64,000 nt of DNA from the NCBI GenBank assembly GCA_023391815.1, contig JAEWAF010000035.1, forward strand, positions 1-64,000, given 5' to 3'. The position numbers and the translations under genes are program-made. Shown here piece after piece: positions 45,435 to 53,848 of this stretch. The DNA is from Pseudomonadota bacterium (GTDB lineage Bacteria > Pseudomonadota > Gammaproteobacteria > Steroidobacterales > Steroidobacteraceae). Numbering within the stretch: the first letter of the stretch is position 1; each line of letters begins with the position of its first letter. The notes beneath the pieces are model-generated. The model did not search any database and was not told the DNA's origin. It worked only from the letters and a program-made list of their open reading frames with translations.

Positions 45435-46129
45435 GCGGCCACCTGCTCATCCTGGTGCGGCAACAAGCGCTCTTCGATCTGCTCCATGCACGCGGCCAGG
45501 CGCTGACTGCAACCCGCATCCGCCTCGCGGCTTCCCGCCTTCACGCGGCACTCGCCGAGCTCGAGCTTGTCGTCCGCCCACAAATTCCAGCGCTCGGCCT
45601 GCGCCGGGTCGAGCTCGATGACGCGCTCCAGATCCTGCGGATTCAGATACACCGCAATCTCATCGGCAGCGACGCGCGGCATGGTCGAGAGCGCTTCATC
45701 GACCAGCGCGAGCAGCTGCATGGGCTGCATCTGGATTTCTTTACGAATGACCTGCCGCGCGACCTTGGCGACCAGCTCGATCACCTCCTTGCGCATGGCC
45801 GTTTGATAGTCGGCCTGCATGTTCTTCAGCTCTTCCAGCATCGCGGTGACCGGGGCCGAAAGCCGCTCGAAGCGCGCCAGCGCTTCCTGCCTGCCGGCTT
45901 CGTGACCTTGCTGTTTGCCCTCTTCGCGCCCTTCGGCGCGGCCCGTGTCCATGCCACTGCGCATGCCGGCTTCGTGACCTTCGCGATAGCCGCGCTCCAT
46001 GCCACGTTGATAGCCATCGTGCATGGCCGAGGTAACTTGCGACGGCATCGCGCCCGGCCCGGCCCAGGCGTTCGGGTCCGCCAGCTGCGATAACGCAGTG
46101 AACCGATGTGAGCGCCAGACGCGGCTCAT
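45431..46129 (-). CDS. fliH: Flagellar export ATPase regulator FliH
   Basis: The 232-residue protein has a run of GxxxG repeats (residues about 32-76: GYQRGMERGYREGHEAGMRS, GMDTGRAEGREEG), the hallmark of FliH, then the FliH C-terminal domain (about 95-225, IELVAKVARQVIRKEIQMQP). It regulates FliI. It overlaps fliG and fliI by 4 nt. Confidence 0.92.
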   Translation of the reverse strand: MSRVWRSHRFTALSQLADPNAWAGPGAMPSQVTSAMHDGYQRGMERGYREGHEAGMRSGMDTGRAEGREEGKQQGHEAGRQEALARFERLSAPVTAMLEELKNMQADYQTAMRKEVIELVAKVARQVIRKEIQMQPMQLLALVDEALSTMPRVAADEIAVYLNPQDLERVIELDPAQAERWNLWADDKLELGECRVKAGSREADAGCSQRLAACMEQIEERLLPHQDEQVAA

Positions 46130-47145
46130 TCCAACACCGCCTCGGCGAACAACTGGACTTCGATCTCACCGGCATCGGCCAGTGCTTTGACCTGCGCCAT
46201 GATTTCGTTGCGAGCCTGCTCGACCCGGCTGCGCGACACCGGACCACTGCGACGCATGGTTTCTTCGAAGCTTTGCGCCTGACGACGCGGCATCGCTTTG
46301 ATGATGGAGTCGCGAACCGCGGGCTCGGCACCTTTGAGCGCGATGGCCCACTGATCGACGGGCACTTCTTCCATGATTCTGAGCAGGGTAGCTTCGGACT
46401 GGCGCGACAGAATGAAGAAGTCGTACATGCTGCGTTCGATCTCGGCGACCACTTCGGCATCGTGACTGCGCAAGACTTCGACCATCTTGGCGCGGTTGTC
46501 CGGCAGGCGATTGAGGATCTCCGCGACCTGCCGCACACCTTCGACGCTAGTGCTCTGCAAGCCCAGGCTCGCGAGACAGCGCTCGACCAGCTCATCCAAT
46601 TCCACCAGCAACTCGTGATCGACTTCGTTCAAGCGCGCGAGATTCACGAGCACCAGATCGCGCGTGCCAGCCGGCAGCGCACCGATGACTTGACCCGCGA
46701 GCGACGGCGGCAAGAACGCGAGGAACACTGTCTGCATGCGCACATGTTCCTGGCCGATACGCTCGGCCAGCCACTTCGGCGACGCCCACTGCAGGCGCGC
46801 CAGCTTCGGACGAATGGCATCGCCGTAAATGCTGTTCAACACGCTGTCGGCGATATCGGAGCCGAGCGCCAGATCCAACGAACGTTTCAGATAGGAGCGA
46901 GAAGCGCCGTGCACGCCGCTCTGCTGACGATATTCGTCGAAGAAACGTTGCAGCGACTGCTTCACCGCCTCGACTTTGATACCGCTGATTCGTGACATCA
47001 CCTGGGTCACTTCCAGCAGCTCCTCGCGAGACAGGCAACGAAGCACGGCGGCGGCCGGCTCCTCACCCATACTCAGCAACACGATGGCGGCCTGCTCCAG
47101 CGGAGACGCGGCCACTTGAGCGACTGCATTACTCACGTCGGACAT
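46126..47145 (-). CDS. fliG: Flagellar motor switch protein FliG
   Basis: The 339-residue protein has LSMGEEPAAAVLRCLSREEL, LSRQSEATLLRIMEEVPVDQ and a C-terminal region with IIKAMPRRQAQSFEETMRRS and charged residues that contact MotA. It forms the rotor torque ring. It overlaps fliF by 17 nt. Confidence 0.96.
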   Translation of the reverse strand: MSDVSNAVAQVAASPLEQAAIVLLSMGEEPAAAVLRCLSREELLEVTQVMSRISGIKVEAVKQSLQRFFDEYRQQSGVHGASRSYLKRSLDLALGSDIADSVLNSIYGDAIRPKLARLQWASPKWLAERIGQEHVRMQTVFLAFLPPSLAGQVIGALPAGTRDLVLVNLARLNEVDHELLVELDELVERCLASLGLQSTSVEGVRQVAEILNRLPDNRAKMVEVLRSHDAEVVAEIERSMYDFFILSRQSEATLLRIMEEVPVDQWAIALKGAEPAVRDSIIKAMPRRQAQSFEETMRRSGPVSRSRVEQARNEIMAQVKALADAGEIEVQLFAEAVLE

Positions 47146-48814
47146 TCTTCTGCACCCACTGCTTCACCACTTCGGCGACGCGTTCCGGCTCCTTGGCCGC
47201 GAGCGCGCGCAGATGATCGACCATCACATCGACCGGCGAGCCCGGAGGCGGCAGGTCGTAATCTTCCAGCAACGGGCCGACCGGAATCGGACCCTTGCTC
47301 GCATTCGGTGTCGGCAGCGCGGCCGCGGCGACAGCAGCGCCCGCGGGAGCAGCCGCCGGTACCGGTGTCGCTTCAATCTGTTGCACCGTCGGCGCCGGCA
47401 ACTCCAGGCGCTGCTTGGCCATGCGCAACAGCGGACGAGCGATGAGCAGATACGCAAACAATGCAGCCAGCGCGTACGCCACATACACGCCGATATCGAC
47501 CATGCGCTCAGGCTGCTGCCACCACACCGGCGGCGCCACCGGCTTCGGGAAGCCGAGCGAAGAAACAACCAGGCTGTCGCCGCGCGTTGTGTCGATGCCG
47601 AGACCGCTGCGAAGAATCTTGTCGATGTTGGCGAGCTGCGCTTCGCTCCAGGCACCGCCGCTTGGCGCGGCCGCATCGTTGAGCACCACCGCGACGCTCA
47701 GTTTCTTCAAGCGGCCTTTACTGCGCTGAATCTGAGTGACGCTGCGGTCGTACGCGAACTGCCGGGTCGCGGCGTTTCGCTGCGTGCTGCTCTCCTGCCC
47801 CGCCTGGGCATCGGCGGCGACATCGATGGGCCGATTGCTGAGCGAGCCCGGCACGCCGAGCGCCAACGGATCGGTGTCCTGCTCGGCACGCGTCGATTCG
47901 TTCGTGACTTTCGGCGTGTCGCCGTACTGCTCGTGCGTCTCCTGCACCTTGTCGTTGTCGACGTCGGCGGTGACGCTGAGCTTGAAGTTCTCGTTGCCGA
48001 CGATCGGCGCGAGCAGATTCTCGGAGCTGCGCATCGTTTCGTCGCGATAGTGACCGGCGGCGTCGTTGACTTGCGCCTCGAAGCCCTCCGCCAGATCCAC
48101 GCGAGACGACAACAAGTTGCCGGCCTGATCCACCAGCGTCACATTGGTGGGATCGAGCCCGGTCGCGCTGCTCGCGACCATTTTCACGATGGCGGCGATC
48201 TGCTCATTGGAAAGCTTGCGGCCCGGCTTCAAGCCGAGCACCACCGACGCGGAGCTCGGCTCGGCGGTGTTGACGACGAACGACGAAGACTTGGCGATGG
48301 CGATGTGAACGCGCGCCGTCTCGACGGCGTCGATGGTCATGATGCTCTGAGCGAGCTCGCCTTCGAGACCGCGCCGGAAGCGCACGTCCTGCACGAACTG
48401 GCTGACGCCGAGCGGATCGCTGCGGTCCATGAGTTCGAGACCGGCGGGCAATTGCGCGACCACGCCCTTCGATGCGAGTAGCATGCGCACTTCGCCGAGT
48501 CGGTTGCCAGGCACGAGCACCTGACCGGTGTCGGGATGAATTCGATACGGAATGCCGGCGCCGTCGAGCACGGACATCATGTCGGCGGCCGCGACTTTCT
48601 CGCGCGCACCGAACAGCGGCTTGAAGGATGACTGATCGCGCCATGCGAACATCAACACCACTGCGGTGATGACAGTCGCGAGCAACACGAGAGGCAACAG
48701 GCCGCGAAACAGCGCCGACCATTCGAACGGCGCGCTTGCGTTCCCGTCGGGCGCGCTCGCGGCGCCACTGCGTGGCCAGAATCTGGCCACCGCGGATTTC
48801 AACGTATTCGTCAC
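47129..48814 (-). CDS. fliF: Flagellar MS-ring protein FliF
   Basis: The 561-residue protein has two transmembrane helices (about residues 35-55 and 440-460) flanking a periplasmic region with VARVHIAIAKSSSFVVNTAE and SASVVLGLKPGRKLSNEQIA. The C-terminal tail (VNMVDHLRALAAKEPERVAE type sequence) binds FliG. It forms the MS ring in the cytoplasmic membrane. Confidence 0.96.
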   Translation of the reverse strand: MTNTLKSAVARFWPRSGAASAPDGNASAPFEWSALFRGLLPLVLLATVITAVVLMFAWRDQSSFKPLFGAREKVAAADMMSVLDGAGIPYRIHPDTGQVLVPGNRLGEVRMLLASKGVVAQLPAGLELMDRSDPLGVSQFVQDVRFRRGLEGELAQSIMTIDAVETARVHIAIAKSSSFVVNTAEPSSASVVLGLKPGRKLSNEQIAAIVKMVASSATGLDPTNVTLVDQAGNLLSSRVDLAEGFEAQVNDAAGHYRDETMRSSENLLAPIVGNENFKLSVTADVDNDKVQETHEQYGDTPKVTNESTRAEQDTDPLALGVPGSLSNRPIDVAADAQAGQESSTQRNAATRQFAYDRSVTQIQRSKGRLKKLSVAVVLNDAAAPSGGAWSEAQLANIDKILRSGLGIDTTRGDSLVVSSLGFPKPVAPPVWWQQPERMVDIGVYVAYALAALFAYLLIARPLLRMAKQRLELPAPTVQQIEATPVPAAAPAGAAVAAAALPTPNASKGPIPVGPLLEDYDLPPPGSPVDVMVDHLRALAAKEPERVAEVVKQWVQKNVRRE

Positions 48815-48824
48815 TGGGTGAGGC

Positions 48825-49181
48825 CTACAACGGCAGCTTGATCAGGTCTTCCATGGCCCCGACCACTTTGTTTCGGGCCTGCATCAGCATGGAGAACGAC
48901 AGACTCGCTTGTTGGCTGGCCAGCATGGCGCCGACCAGATCGTCGCTGCGACCGGCATCGACCGCGGCCATCTTGTCGGCGGCGGCGCGATCCTGAGCAT
49001 CGACACTGTGTACGGCTCGCTCGAAGAACGAAGCGAAGCCATCGAGGCGTTGAGGTTGATCGTTCGCTACAGCGGGCGTCGGCGCCATTTGCCGTAGCGA
49101 TGCGGCGTCCTCGGAGATGCGCGATTGGACGGCTTCGATCGCCGCAGCCATCGGGCTGTGTGAAAACTGCGTTACGGGCAT
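48825..49181 (-). CDS. fliE: Flagellar hook-basal body junction protein FliE
   Basis: The 118-residue protein has FASFFERAVHSVDAQDRAAA and SLSFSMLMQARNKVVGAMED, the FliE C-terminal motif. It joins the MS ring to the rod. First gene of the fliEFGHIJ operon on the minus strand; a 409-nt spacer separates it from the divergent fliM gene. Confidence 0.93.
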   Translation of the reverse strand: MPVTQFSHSPMAAAIEAVQSRISEDAASLRQMAPTPAVANDQPQRLDGFASFFERAVHSVDAQDRAAADKMAAVDAGRSDDLVGAMLASQQASLSFSMLMQARNKVVGAMEDLIKLPL

Positions 49182-49590
49182 CGCTTAATCCTTTGTCTCA
49201 TCTTGGTCGCTCTTCAGGCGCCGCAGTGCGCTGAGCCATCCGTAGCCCGTCATCGACGCGCGCTTGCCGCAAGTTGAGTTCGCGTCCGGCCTTTTGCTAC
49301 GCGAAGCACACTTTTCCCAGCAAATTCAGCGCATCCACGCATGCTCATCTACGACCAACCCTTACCGAAGGGATCAGACCGTCCATGAGCACGGCACTTA
49401 CGACGCAAATCGCAGACGCTATTGCGGCTGCAACGGGCCATTAGCGGCCGGACTGCACTTTCGATTAAGTCGGCGCGCTCGGTTAGTGACGTGAATCACA
49501 AGTGATGAGCACTTAGTGGTTTGCCTGCTAAAGAATTTCGAACGCACACGCGATAACCGCCTCGCTTAGTTTTTTTTCCGACGACGAGAG
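49182..49590. other. Divergent spacer between fliE and fliM
   Basis: No gene is supported. A sigma-28-like promoter is seen for the plus side at 49529-49556. On the minus side I found no convincing sigma-54 (GG-N10-GC) or sigma-28 site. A 19-codon frame (49385-49444) begins with a weak ribosome-binding site and looks random. In lateral clusters the lafK activator gene lies at this point; it is absent. Confidence 0.55.
49529..49556 (+). promoter_or_regulatory. Sigma-28-like promoter for the fliM operon
   Basis: TAAAG (49529-49533), a 15-base spacer and CGCGATAA (49549-49556) match the sigma-28 consensus TAAAG...GCCGATAA at six of eight -10 positions, with spacing one longer than consensus. 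It lies 34 nt upstream of the fliM ATG. Confidence 0.4.
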
Positions 49591-50487
49591 GTGGACGTGG
49601 CAGCGATGACGAACAAACAGCCCAACGTCCGCGCGCATTCAGTGATCGACCCGCGCACCATGGGACGTCCGGTTCACTTGCTCGGCGGGTTCGCCAATCA
49701 GTTGCGCGACGACTGCGCCGATTTCTTCAGAGCGCGAATCAATCGGCGCTACAAAGCGAACTTTCAGATCGATGCAATTTCCCTCATCGCCGCTCCGGCG
49801 GACTCGCAGCGCTGGTTGAGCTACAGCGCGCATGACGGACGTATTCACTTCGCAATCGAGCGGCCGCTGTTGCTTTGCCTGTTACGTTATCGCTACGGCT
49901 CGGCGATGCCCGAGACCGGTCCGAGCGTCGACAGCGCTGTGTCGCCTGCTCCGCTCATCGATGAGCCCGAGACCGCGACCGAAGAGCGTCTGGGCACCAT
50001 GTTGGGCCAGCAACTCGTCGAGCTCGCCGTGCGACGGATCGAATCGGTGCAACGCCCGCCAGTGGAAACACCCGCTGCCGTCACGTTCGTCGAAGCCGCC
50101 CTGCAAGGCGCGAGCGAAGGCGAATGGCTGCTGCGCCTGACGCTCAGCGAAACCCGCTGCAACGTTCACGGGAATATCCTGCTGAAGATTTCCGCGGCCT
50201 GGATGAATCGCCTGTTACAGGCGCTGGCGCCGAGCCGCGATCGTTCGAGACAAAAACAAATGACGGCCACCAAGCCGTTTCCCGCGCGCCTGCAGCTGAC
50301 ATTGCGGGCTCGCATGCTGGAAAAGGAAGTGTCGCTCGGGACACTGCTCGATCTACGCCCGGGGGATGTATTGCCGATCAGCGTGGGCGATGCCGATGTA
50401 TTGATCGGCGACTCGCGCCTTTTCACCGCCAGCGTTGCCGAACACCACGGCAAGCTGTGTCTCACTTCTTTAGCCGATGTAGATTGA
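49591..50487 (+). CDS. fliM: FliM-like flagellar motor switch protein
   Basis: The 298-residue protein has a FliM-like N-terminal part (HSVIDPRTMGRPVHLLGGFA, FFRARINRRYKANFQIDAIS) and a C-terminal SpoA domain (about 235-298: LRPGDVLPISVGDADVLIGD). The family N-terminal EIDALL CheY-binding peptide is not present, and the protein is shorter than typical FliM (about 330). It lies upstream of fliN, where fliM belongs. It forms the C ring. Confidence 0.8.
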   Translation: MDVAAMTNKQPNVRAHSVIDPRTMGRPVHLLGGFANQLRDDCADFFRARINRRYKANFQIDAISLIAAPADSQRWLSYSAHDGRIHFAIERPLLLCLLRYRYGSAMPETGPSVDSAVSPAPLIDEPETATEERLGTMLGQQLVELAVRRIESVQRPPVETPAAVTFVEAALQGASEGEWLLRLTLSETRCNVHGNILLKISAAWMNRLLQALAPSRDRSRQKQMTATKPFPARLQLTLRARMLEKEVSLGTLLDLRPGDVLPISVGDADVLIGDSRLFTASVAEHHGKLCLTSLADVD

Positions 50488-50504
50488 CCCAGGGATTGAA
50501 CACC

Positions 50505-50870
50505 GTGAACACCGCATCGAATCCTGCCGATGACAATTTGCTGGCCGATCTGGAAGACGTGCTCGAGGACGAGGCTCCAGCCGCCGCTCCGCCCGCGCCC
50601 GCTCCGGCCAAGCGTAACTTCGCGGCGATGATGCGCCGGATCCCGGTGACGCTGACGCTCGAAGTCGGCTCCGCCAAACTGTCGTTGCAGGATCTGGCCG
50701 AGATCGAGCGCAGCAGCGTCATCGAGCTGGACACGCTCGCCGGCGAGCCGCTGATCATCAAGGTCAACGGCACCGTCATCGGGCGCGCCGAAGTGGTGGT
50801 CAGCGGCGAGAACTACGGCCTCAAGGTGGTCGAGCTCAGCGATCTGGATCTGGACTCGCTGACACCATGA
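50505..50870 (+). CDS. fliN: Flagellar motor switch protein FliN
   Basis: The product is 121 residues when started at GTG 50505 (MNTASNPADDN), about 10 nt after AGGGA. The SpoA domain (about residues 45-118) has RRIPVTLTLEVGSAKLSLQD, LAEIERSSVIELDTLAGEPL and VIGRAEVVVSGENYGLKVVE. An acidic/Ala-Pro linker precedes it. The stop overlaps the fliP start (ATGA). Confidence 0.95.
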   Translation: MNTASNPADDNLLADLEDVLEDEAPAAAPPAPAPAKRNFAAMMRRIPVTLTLEVGSAKLSLQDLAEIERSSVIELDTLAGEPLIIKVNGTVIGRAEVVVSGENYGLKVVELSDLDLDSLTP

Positions 50871-51643
50871 TCGACTCGCAAGCGCAGGCCCTCCTGCGCT
50901 GGAAATGGCCGCGCCTGGTCGCAGCGGCCGTGGTGCTGCTCGGCCTGTGTTCCGTGGCTGGCGCGGCGCCTATCGAAATCATCGGTACCAGCGCCGACGG
51001 CAACACCACCGAATTCACGGTCAAGACCCAGGTCCTGATCATCATGACGCTGCTCGGGCTGCTGCCCGTGCTGGCGCTGATGATGACCAGCTTCACGCGC
51101 TTCGTGATCATCCTGGCGCTGTTGCGCCAGGCACTCGGTCTGCAACAGGGTCTGCCGAACCGGATCGTCACCGGCGTCGCGCTCATTCTCACACTGCTGG
51201 TGATGCGGCCGATCGGCGAGCAGATCTACACCGAAGCGCTGGTGCCGTTCGACAACGAGCAGATCACCTTTCAACAAGCCCTGAAGAATGCCGAGGCGCC
51301 GCTGTCGCGCTTCATGCTGGCGCAGACACATAAAGGGGCGCTGACGCAGATGGCGCAGCTCGCCGGCGAGTCCAACATCACCGATCCGACCCAGCACGGG
51401 TTCCTGGTGAAGCTGTCGGCATTCGTGTTGAGCGAGCTGAAGACCGCGTTCCAGATCGGCTGCATGCTGTTCGTTCCTTTTCTGATCATCGATCTGGTCG
51501 TCTCCTCGGTGCTCATGGCCATGGGCATGATGATGCTCTCGCCACTCGTCATCTCGCTGCCATTGAAGCTGCTGCTGTTCGTGCTGGTGGATGGCTGGAC
51601 GCTGACGGTGCAGACCCTGGTCGGCAGCATTCAGGCGTATTAG
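50867..51643 (+). CDS. fliP: Flagellar export protein FliP
   Basis: The 258-residue protein has a signal sequence, then FliP motifs: IIMTLLGLLPVLALMMTSFT, RFVIILALLRQALGLQQGLP and FVLSELKTAFQIGCMLFVPF. It is a core component of the export gate. No fliO precedes it; fliN directly overlaps its start. Confidence 0.97.
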   Translation: MIDSQAQALLRWKWPRLVAAAVVLLGLCSVAGAAPIEIIGTSADGNTTEFTVKTQVLIIMTLLGLLPVLALMMTSFTRFVIILALLRQALGLQQGLPNRIVTGVALILTLLVMRPIGEQIYTEALVPFDNEQITFQQALKNAEAPLSRFMLAQTHKGALTQMAQLAGESNITDPTQHGFLVKLSAFVLSELKTAFQIGCMLFVPFLIIDLVVSSVLMAMGMMMLSPLVISLPLKLLLFVLVDGWTLTVQTLVGSIQAY

Positions 51644-51659
51644 CGAGGCGCGACCGCAG

Positions 51660-51932
51660 ATGAATGCCGATATCGCCGCCGATCTGGTCGCCTCCGCGCT
51701 CCGACTCACGATGCTGCTGGTCAGCGTGCTGGTCGTGCCCGGCATGCTGGTGGGCCTGGTCATCGGTTTGTTTCAAGCCGCGACTCAGATCAACGAGCAG
51801 ACGCTGAGCTTCCTGCCCCGCCTGCTGGTGACATTGCTGGCGATTGCATTGACCGGGCATTGGATGGCGGCGCAACTCATGGACTTCTGTGTCGCCGTGT
51901 TCAGAGGCGCAGCGCAGTTGGCGGGCGGCTGA
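51660..51932 (+). CDS. fliQ: Flagellar export protein FliQ
   Basis: The 90-residue protein has two transmembrane helices (about 15-40 and 48-75) and the FliQ motif VIGLFQAATQINEQTLSFLP. It belongs to the export gate, between fliP and fliR. Confidence 0.95.
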   Translation: MNADIAADLVASALRLTMLLVSVLVVPGMLVGLVIGLFQAATQINEQTLSFLPRLLVTLLAIALTGHWMAAQLMDFCVAVFRGAAQLAGG

Positions 51933-51942
51933 GGCAGGATGC

Positions 51943-52713
51943 ATGGAAGCGGTGCTACTCCAGCAACTGCCGAACCTGCTCAGCGCAGTCTGGTGGCCGT
52001 TCTGTCGCGTGCTCGGCATGCTCAACGCCGCTCCCATCATCGGCGAGAACATGGTGCCCGTCACCGTGCGCGTGCTGCTGTCGGTGGTGCTGGCCGTGAT
52101 CTTCATTCCAGTGGCGCAGCCGGTGACGCCGATCGATCCGTTGTCGCTGAACGCGCTGGTGATGACGGCGAATCAGGCGCTGATCGGCTTCGGCCTCGGT
52201 CTTGCCTTCCATCTCACCATGGCCGTGATGCAGATGCTGGGCTTCGTCGTGTCCTCGCAGATGGGCTTGTCGATGGCCGTCATGAACGATCCCATGACCG
52301 GCACTTCATCGGACGTGATCGCAACCCTGCTCTATCTGTTGAGCGTGCTGGTGTTCTTCGGCATCGACGGTCATCTGGTGATCGCTCAGGTCATCGGCGC
52401 CAGTTTCCATACCTGGCCGGTGGGTGGGCCGCTGGACATCGATACCTTGCGTGACATCGCGTACAACGTCGTTTGGGTGTTCTCGGCGGCGCTGCTGCTC
52501 GCCATTCCCATCGTGTTCTCCACTCTGGTCGTGCAGATGGGCTTCGGCCTGTTGAACCGAATCGCGCCGGCGCTGAACCTGTATTCGCTGGGGTTCTCGG
52601 CCATCATCATATTCGGACTGTTCATGCTGGGATATCTGGCGCGAGTGGTGCCCGGACATTATTTGAGACTGACGCAGCAGGTGCTCGAACTGCTGCGCCT
52701 GAAGACGGGGTGA
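51943..52713 (+). CDS. fliR: Flagellar export protein FliR
   Basis: The product is 256 residues when started at MEAVLLQQLPNLLSAVWWPF after GAGGCAGG. Hydrophobic helices and LGMLNAAPIIGENMVPVTVR, GFVVSSQMGLSMAVMNDPMT and LNLYSLGFSAIIIFGLFMLG are FliR hallmarks. Completes the P-Q-R gate. A longer frame starting upstream overlaps fliQ and is rejected. Confidence 0.95.
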   Translation: MEAVLLQQLPNLLSAVWWPFCRVLGMLNAAPIIGENMVPVTVRVLLSVVLAVIFIPVAQPVTPIDPLSLNALVMTANQALIGFGLGLAFHLTMAVMQMLGFVVSSQMGLSMAVMNDPMTGTSSDVIATLLYLLSVLVFFGIDGHLVIAQVIGASFHTWPVGGPLDIDTLRDIAYNVVWVFSAALLLAIPIVFSTLVVQMGFGLLNRIAPALNLYSLGFSAIIIFGLFMLGYLARVVPGHYLRLTQQVLELLRLKTG

Positions 52714-52717
52714 CACC

Positions 52718-53842
52718 ATGTCGGACCCCTCACAAGACGACAAGAGCGAAAAAGCGTCAGCCCAGAAGCTGCGCAAATCCCGTGAGCAAGGTCAGGTTGC
52801 ACGATCGCGCGACTGGACGACGGCGCTCGGCATCTTTCTTTGTTTGCAACTGATCGTGTTTCTGCTGCCCGGGTATCTGCAGGATTTCCGCGAGCTGTTC
52901 GCGCGCAGCTTCGTGCCGATGCCCGAACCCGGCAATCTGGAGAATGCGAGCTCCACGCTGTTCTCCGCCAGCATGACACTGCTGTTCAAGATGGTGCTGC
53001 CGCTGCTCGTCCTGCCGTTGCTGGTGGGCCTCGGTTCGCTGTTTCCGGGCGGCTGGGTGATGAGCCTGACGCCGATGAAGCCGCGCTTCGACAAGCTGAA
53101 TCCGCTGTCCTATTTCAAGCGCATGTTCGGCCAGCGGCATCTGATCGAGACGCTGGCGTCCATGCTCAAGGCCACGGTGCTGATCGCGACTTTGTGGTGG
53201 GTCGCGCGCGGCAGCATCGCCGATTACTTGCAGTTGCAGACCCGCCCGCTTCCCGAAGCCATCGAGGGTGGCGCGGATCTGATGCTCAGCGGTGTGATGG
53301 CGCTGTGCGCGGTGTTCATCGTGTTCGCCATCATCGATCTGCCCGTGCAGACCTTCGTGTTCATGCGCGAGCAGCGCATGACCAAGCGCGAGGTCAAGGA
53401 AGAGCACAAGACCAGCGAAGGTCGGCCTGAAATCAAACAGCGCATCCGCCAGATCCAGCAGAAGATGTCGCGCGGCGCCGTGCGCAAGGCCGTGCCGACC
53501 GCGGATGTGGTGATCGTGAATCCCGAACACTACGCCGTGGCCGTGAAGTACGACGAGAAGCGCGCGCAAGCGCCGTTCGTCATCGCCAAGGGTGTCGATG
53601 AGATGGCGCTGTTCATCAAGGCCGTCGCCATCGAGCACAACGTCGAAGTCGTGACGCTGCCGCCGCTGGCACGCGCCATTTACAACACCAGCCAGGTGAA
53701 TCAGCAGATTCCGGCGGCGTTGTACGAAGCCGTCGCCAGCGTGCTGGCGTACGTGCTGCAGATCCAAGCATTCCGCAAGGGCCGTCGCAATGTCTTGCCG
53801 ACGTTGCCCGGCGATCTTTCATTTCCGCGTTTCGAAGGGTAG
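52718..53842 (+). CDS. flhB: Flagellar export switch protein FlhB
   Basis: The 374-residue protein has four hydrophobic helices in the first 220 residues and a cytoplasmic domain. The autocleavage site, usually NPTH, reads Asn268-Pro-Glu-His271. The downstream FVIAKGVDEMALFIKAVAIE and EVVTLPPLARAIYN segments are typical. It changes export specificity from hook to filament. Start is 5 nt past fliR. Confidence 0.95.
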   Translation: MSDPSQDDKSEKASAQKLRKSREQGQVARSRDWTTALGIFLCLQLIVFLLPGYLQDFRELFARSFVPMPEPGNLENASSTLFSASMTLLFKMVLPLLVLPLLVGLGSLFPGGWVMSLTPMKPRFDKLNPLSYFKRMFGQRHLIETLASMLKATVLIATLWWVARGSIADYLQLQTRPLPEAIEGGADLMLSGVMALCAVFIVFAIIDLPVQTFVFMREQRMTKREVKEEHKTSEGRPEIKQRIRQIQQKMSRGAVRKAVPTADVVIVNPEHYAVAVKYDEKRAQAPFVIAKGVDEMALFIKAVAIEHNVEVVTLPPLARAIYNTSQVNQQIPAALYEAVASVLAYVLQIQAFRKGRRNVLPTLPGDLSFPRFEG

Positions 53843-53848
53843 CCGTGC

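Noticed and set aside
49385..49444. 19-codon frame in the fliE-fliM spacer
   Set aside because: Too short, weak ribosome-binding site, no conservation evidence.
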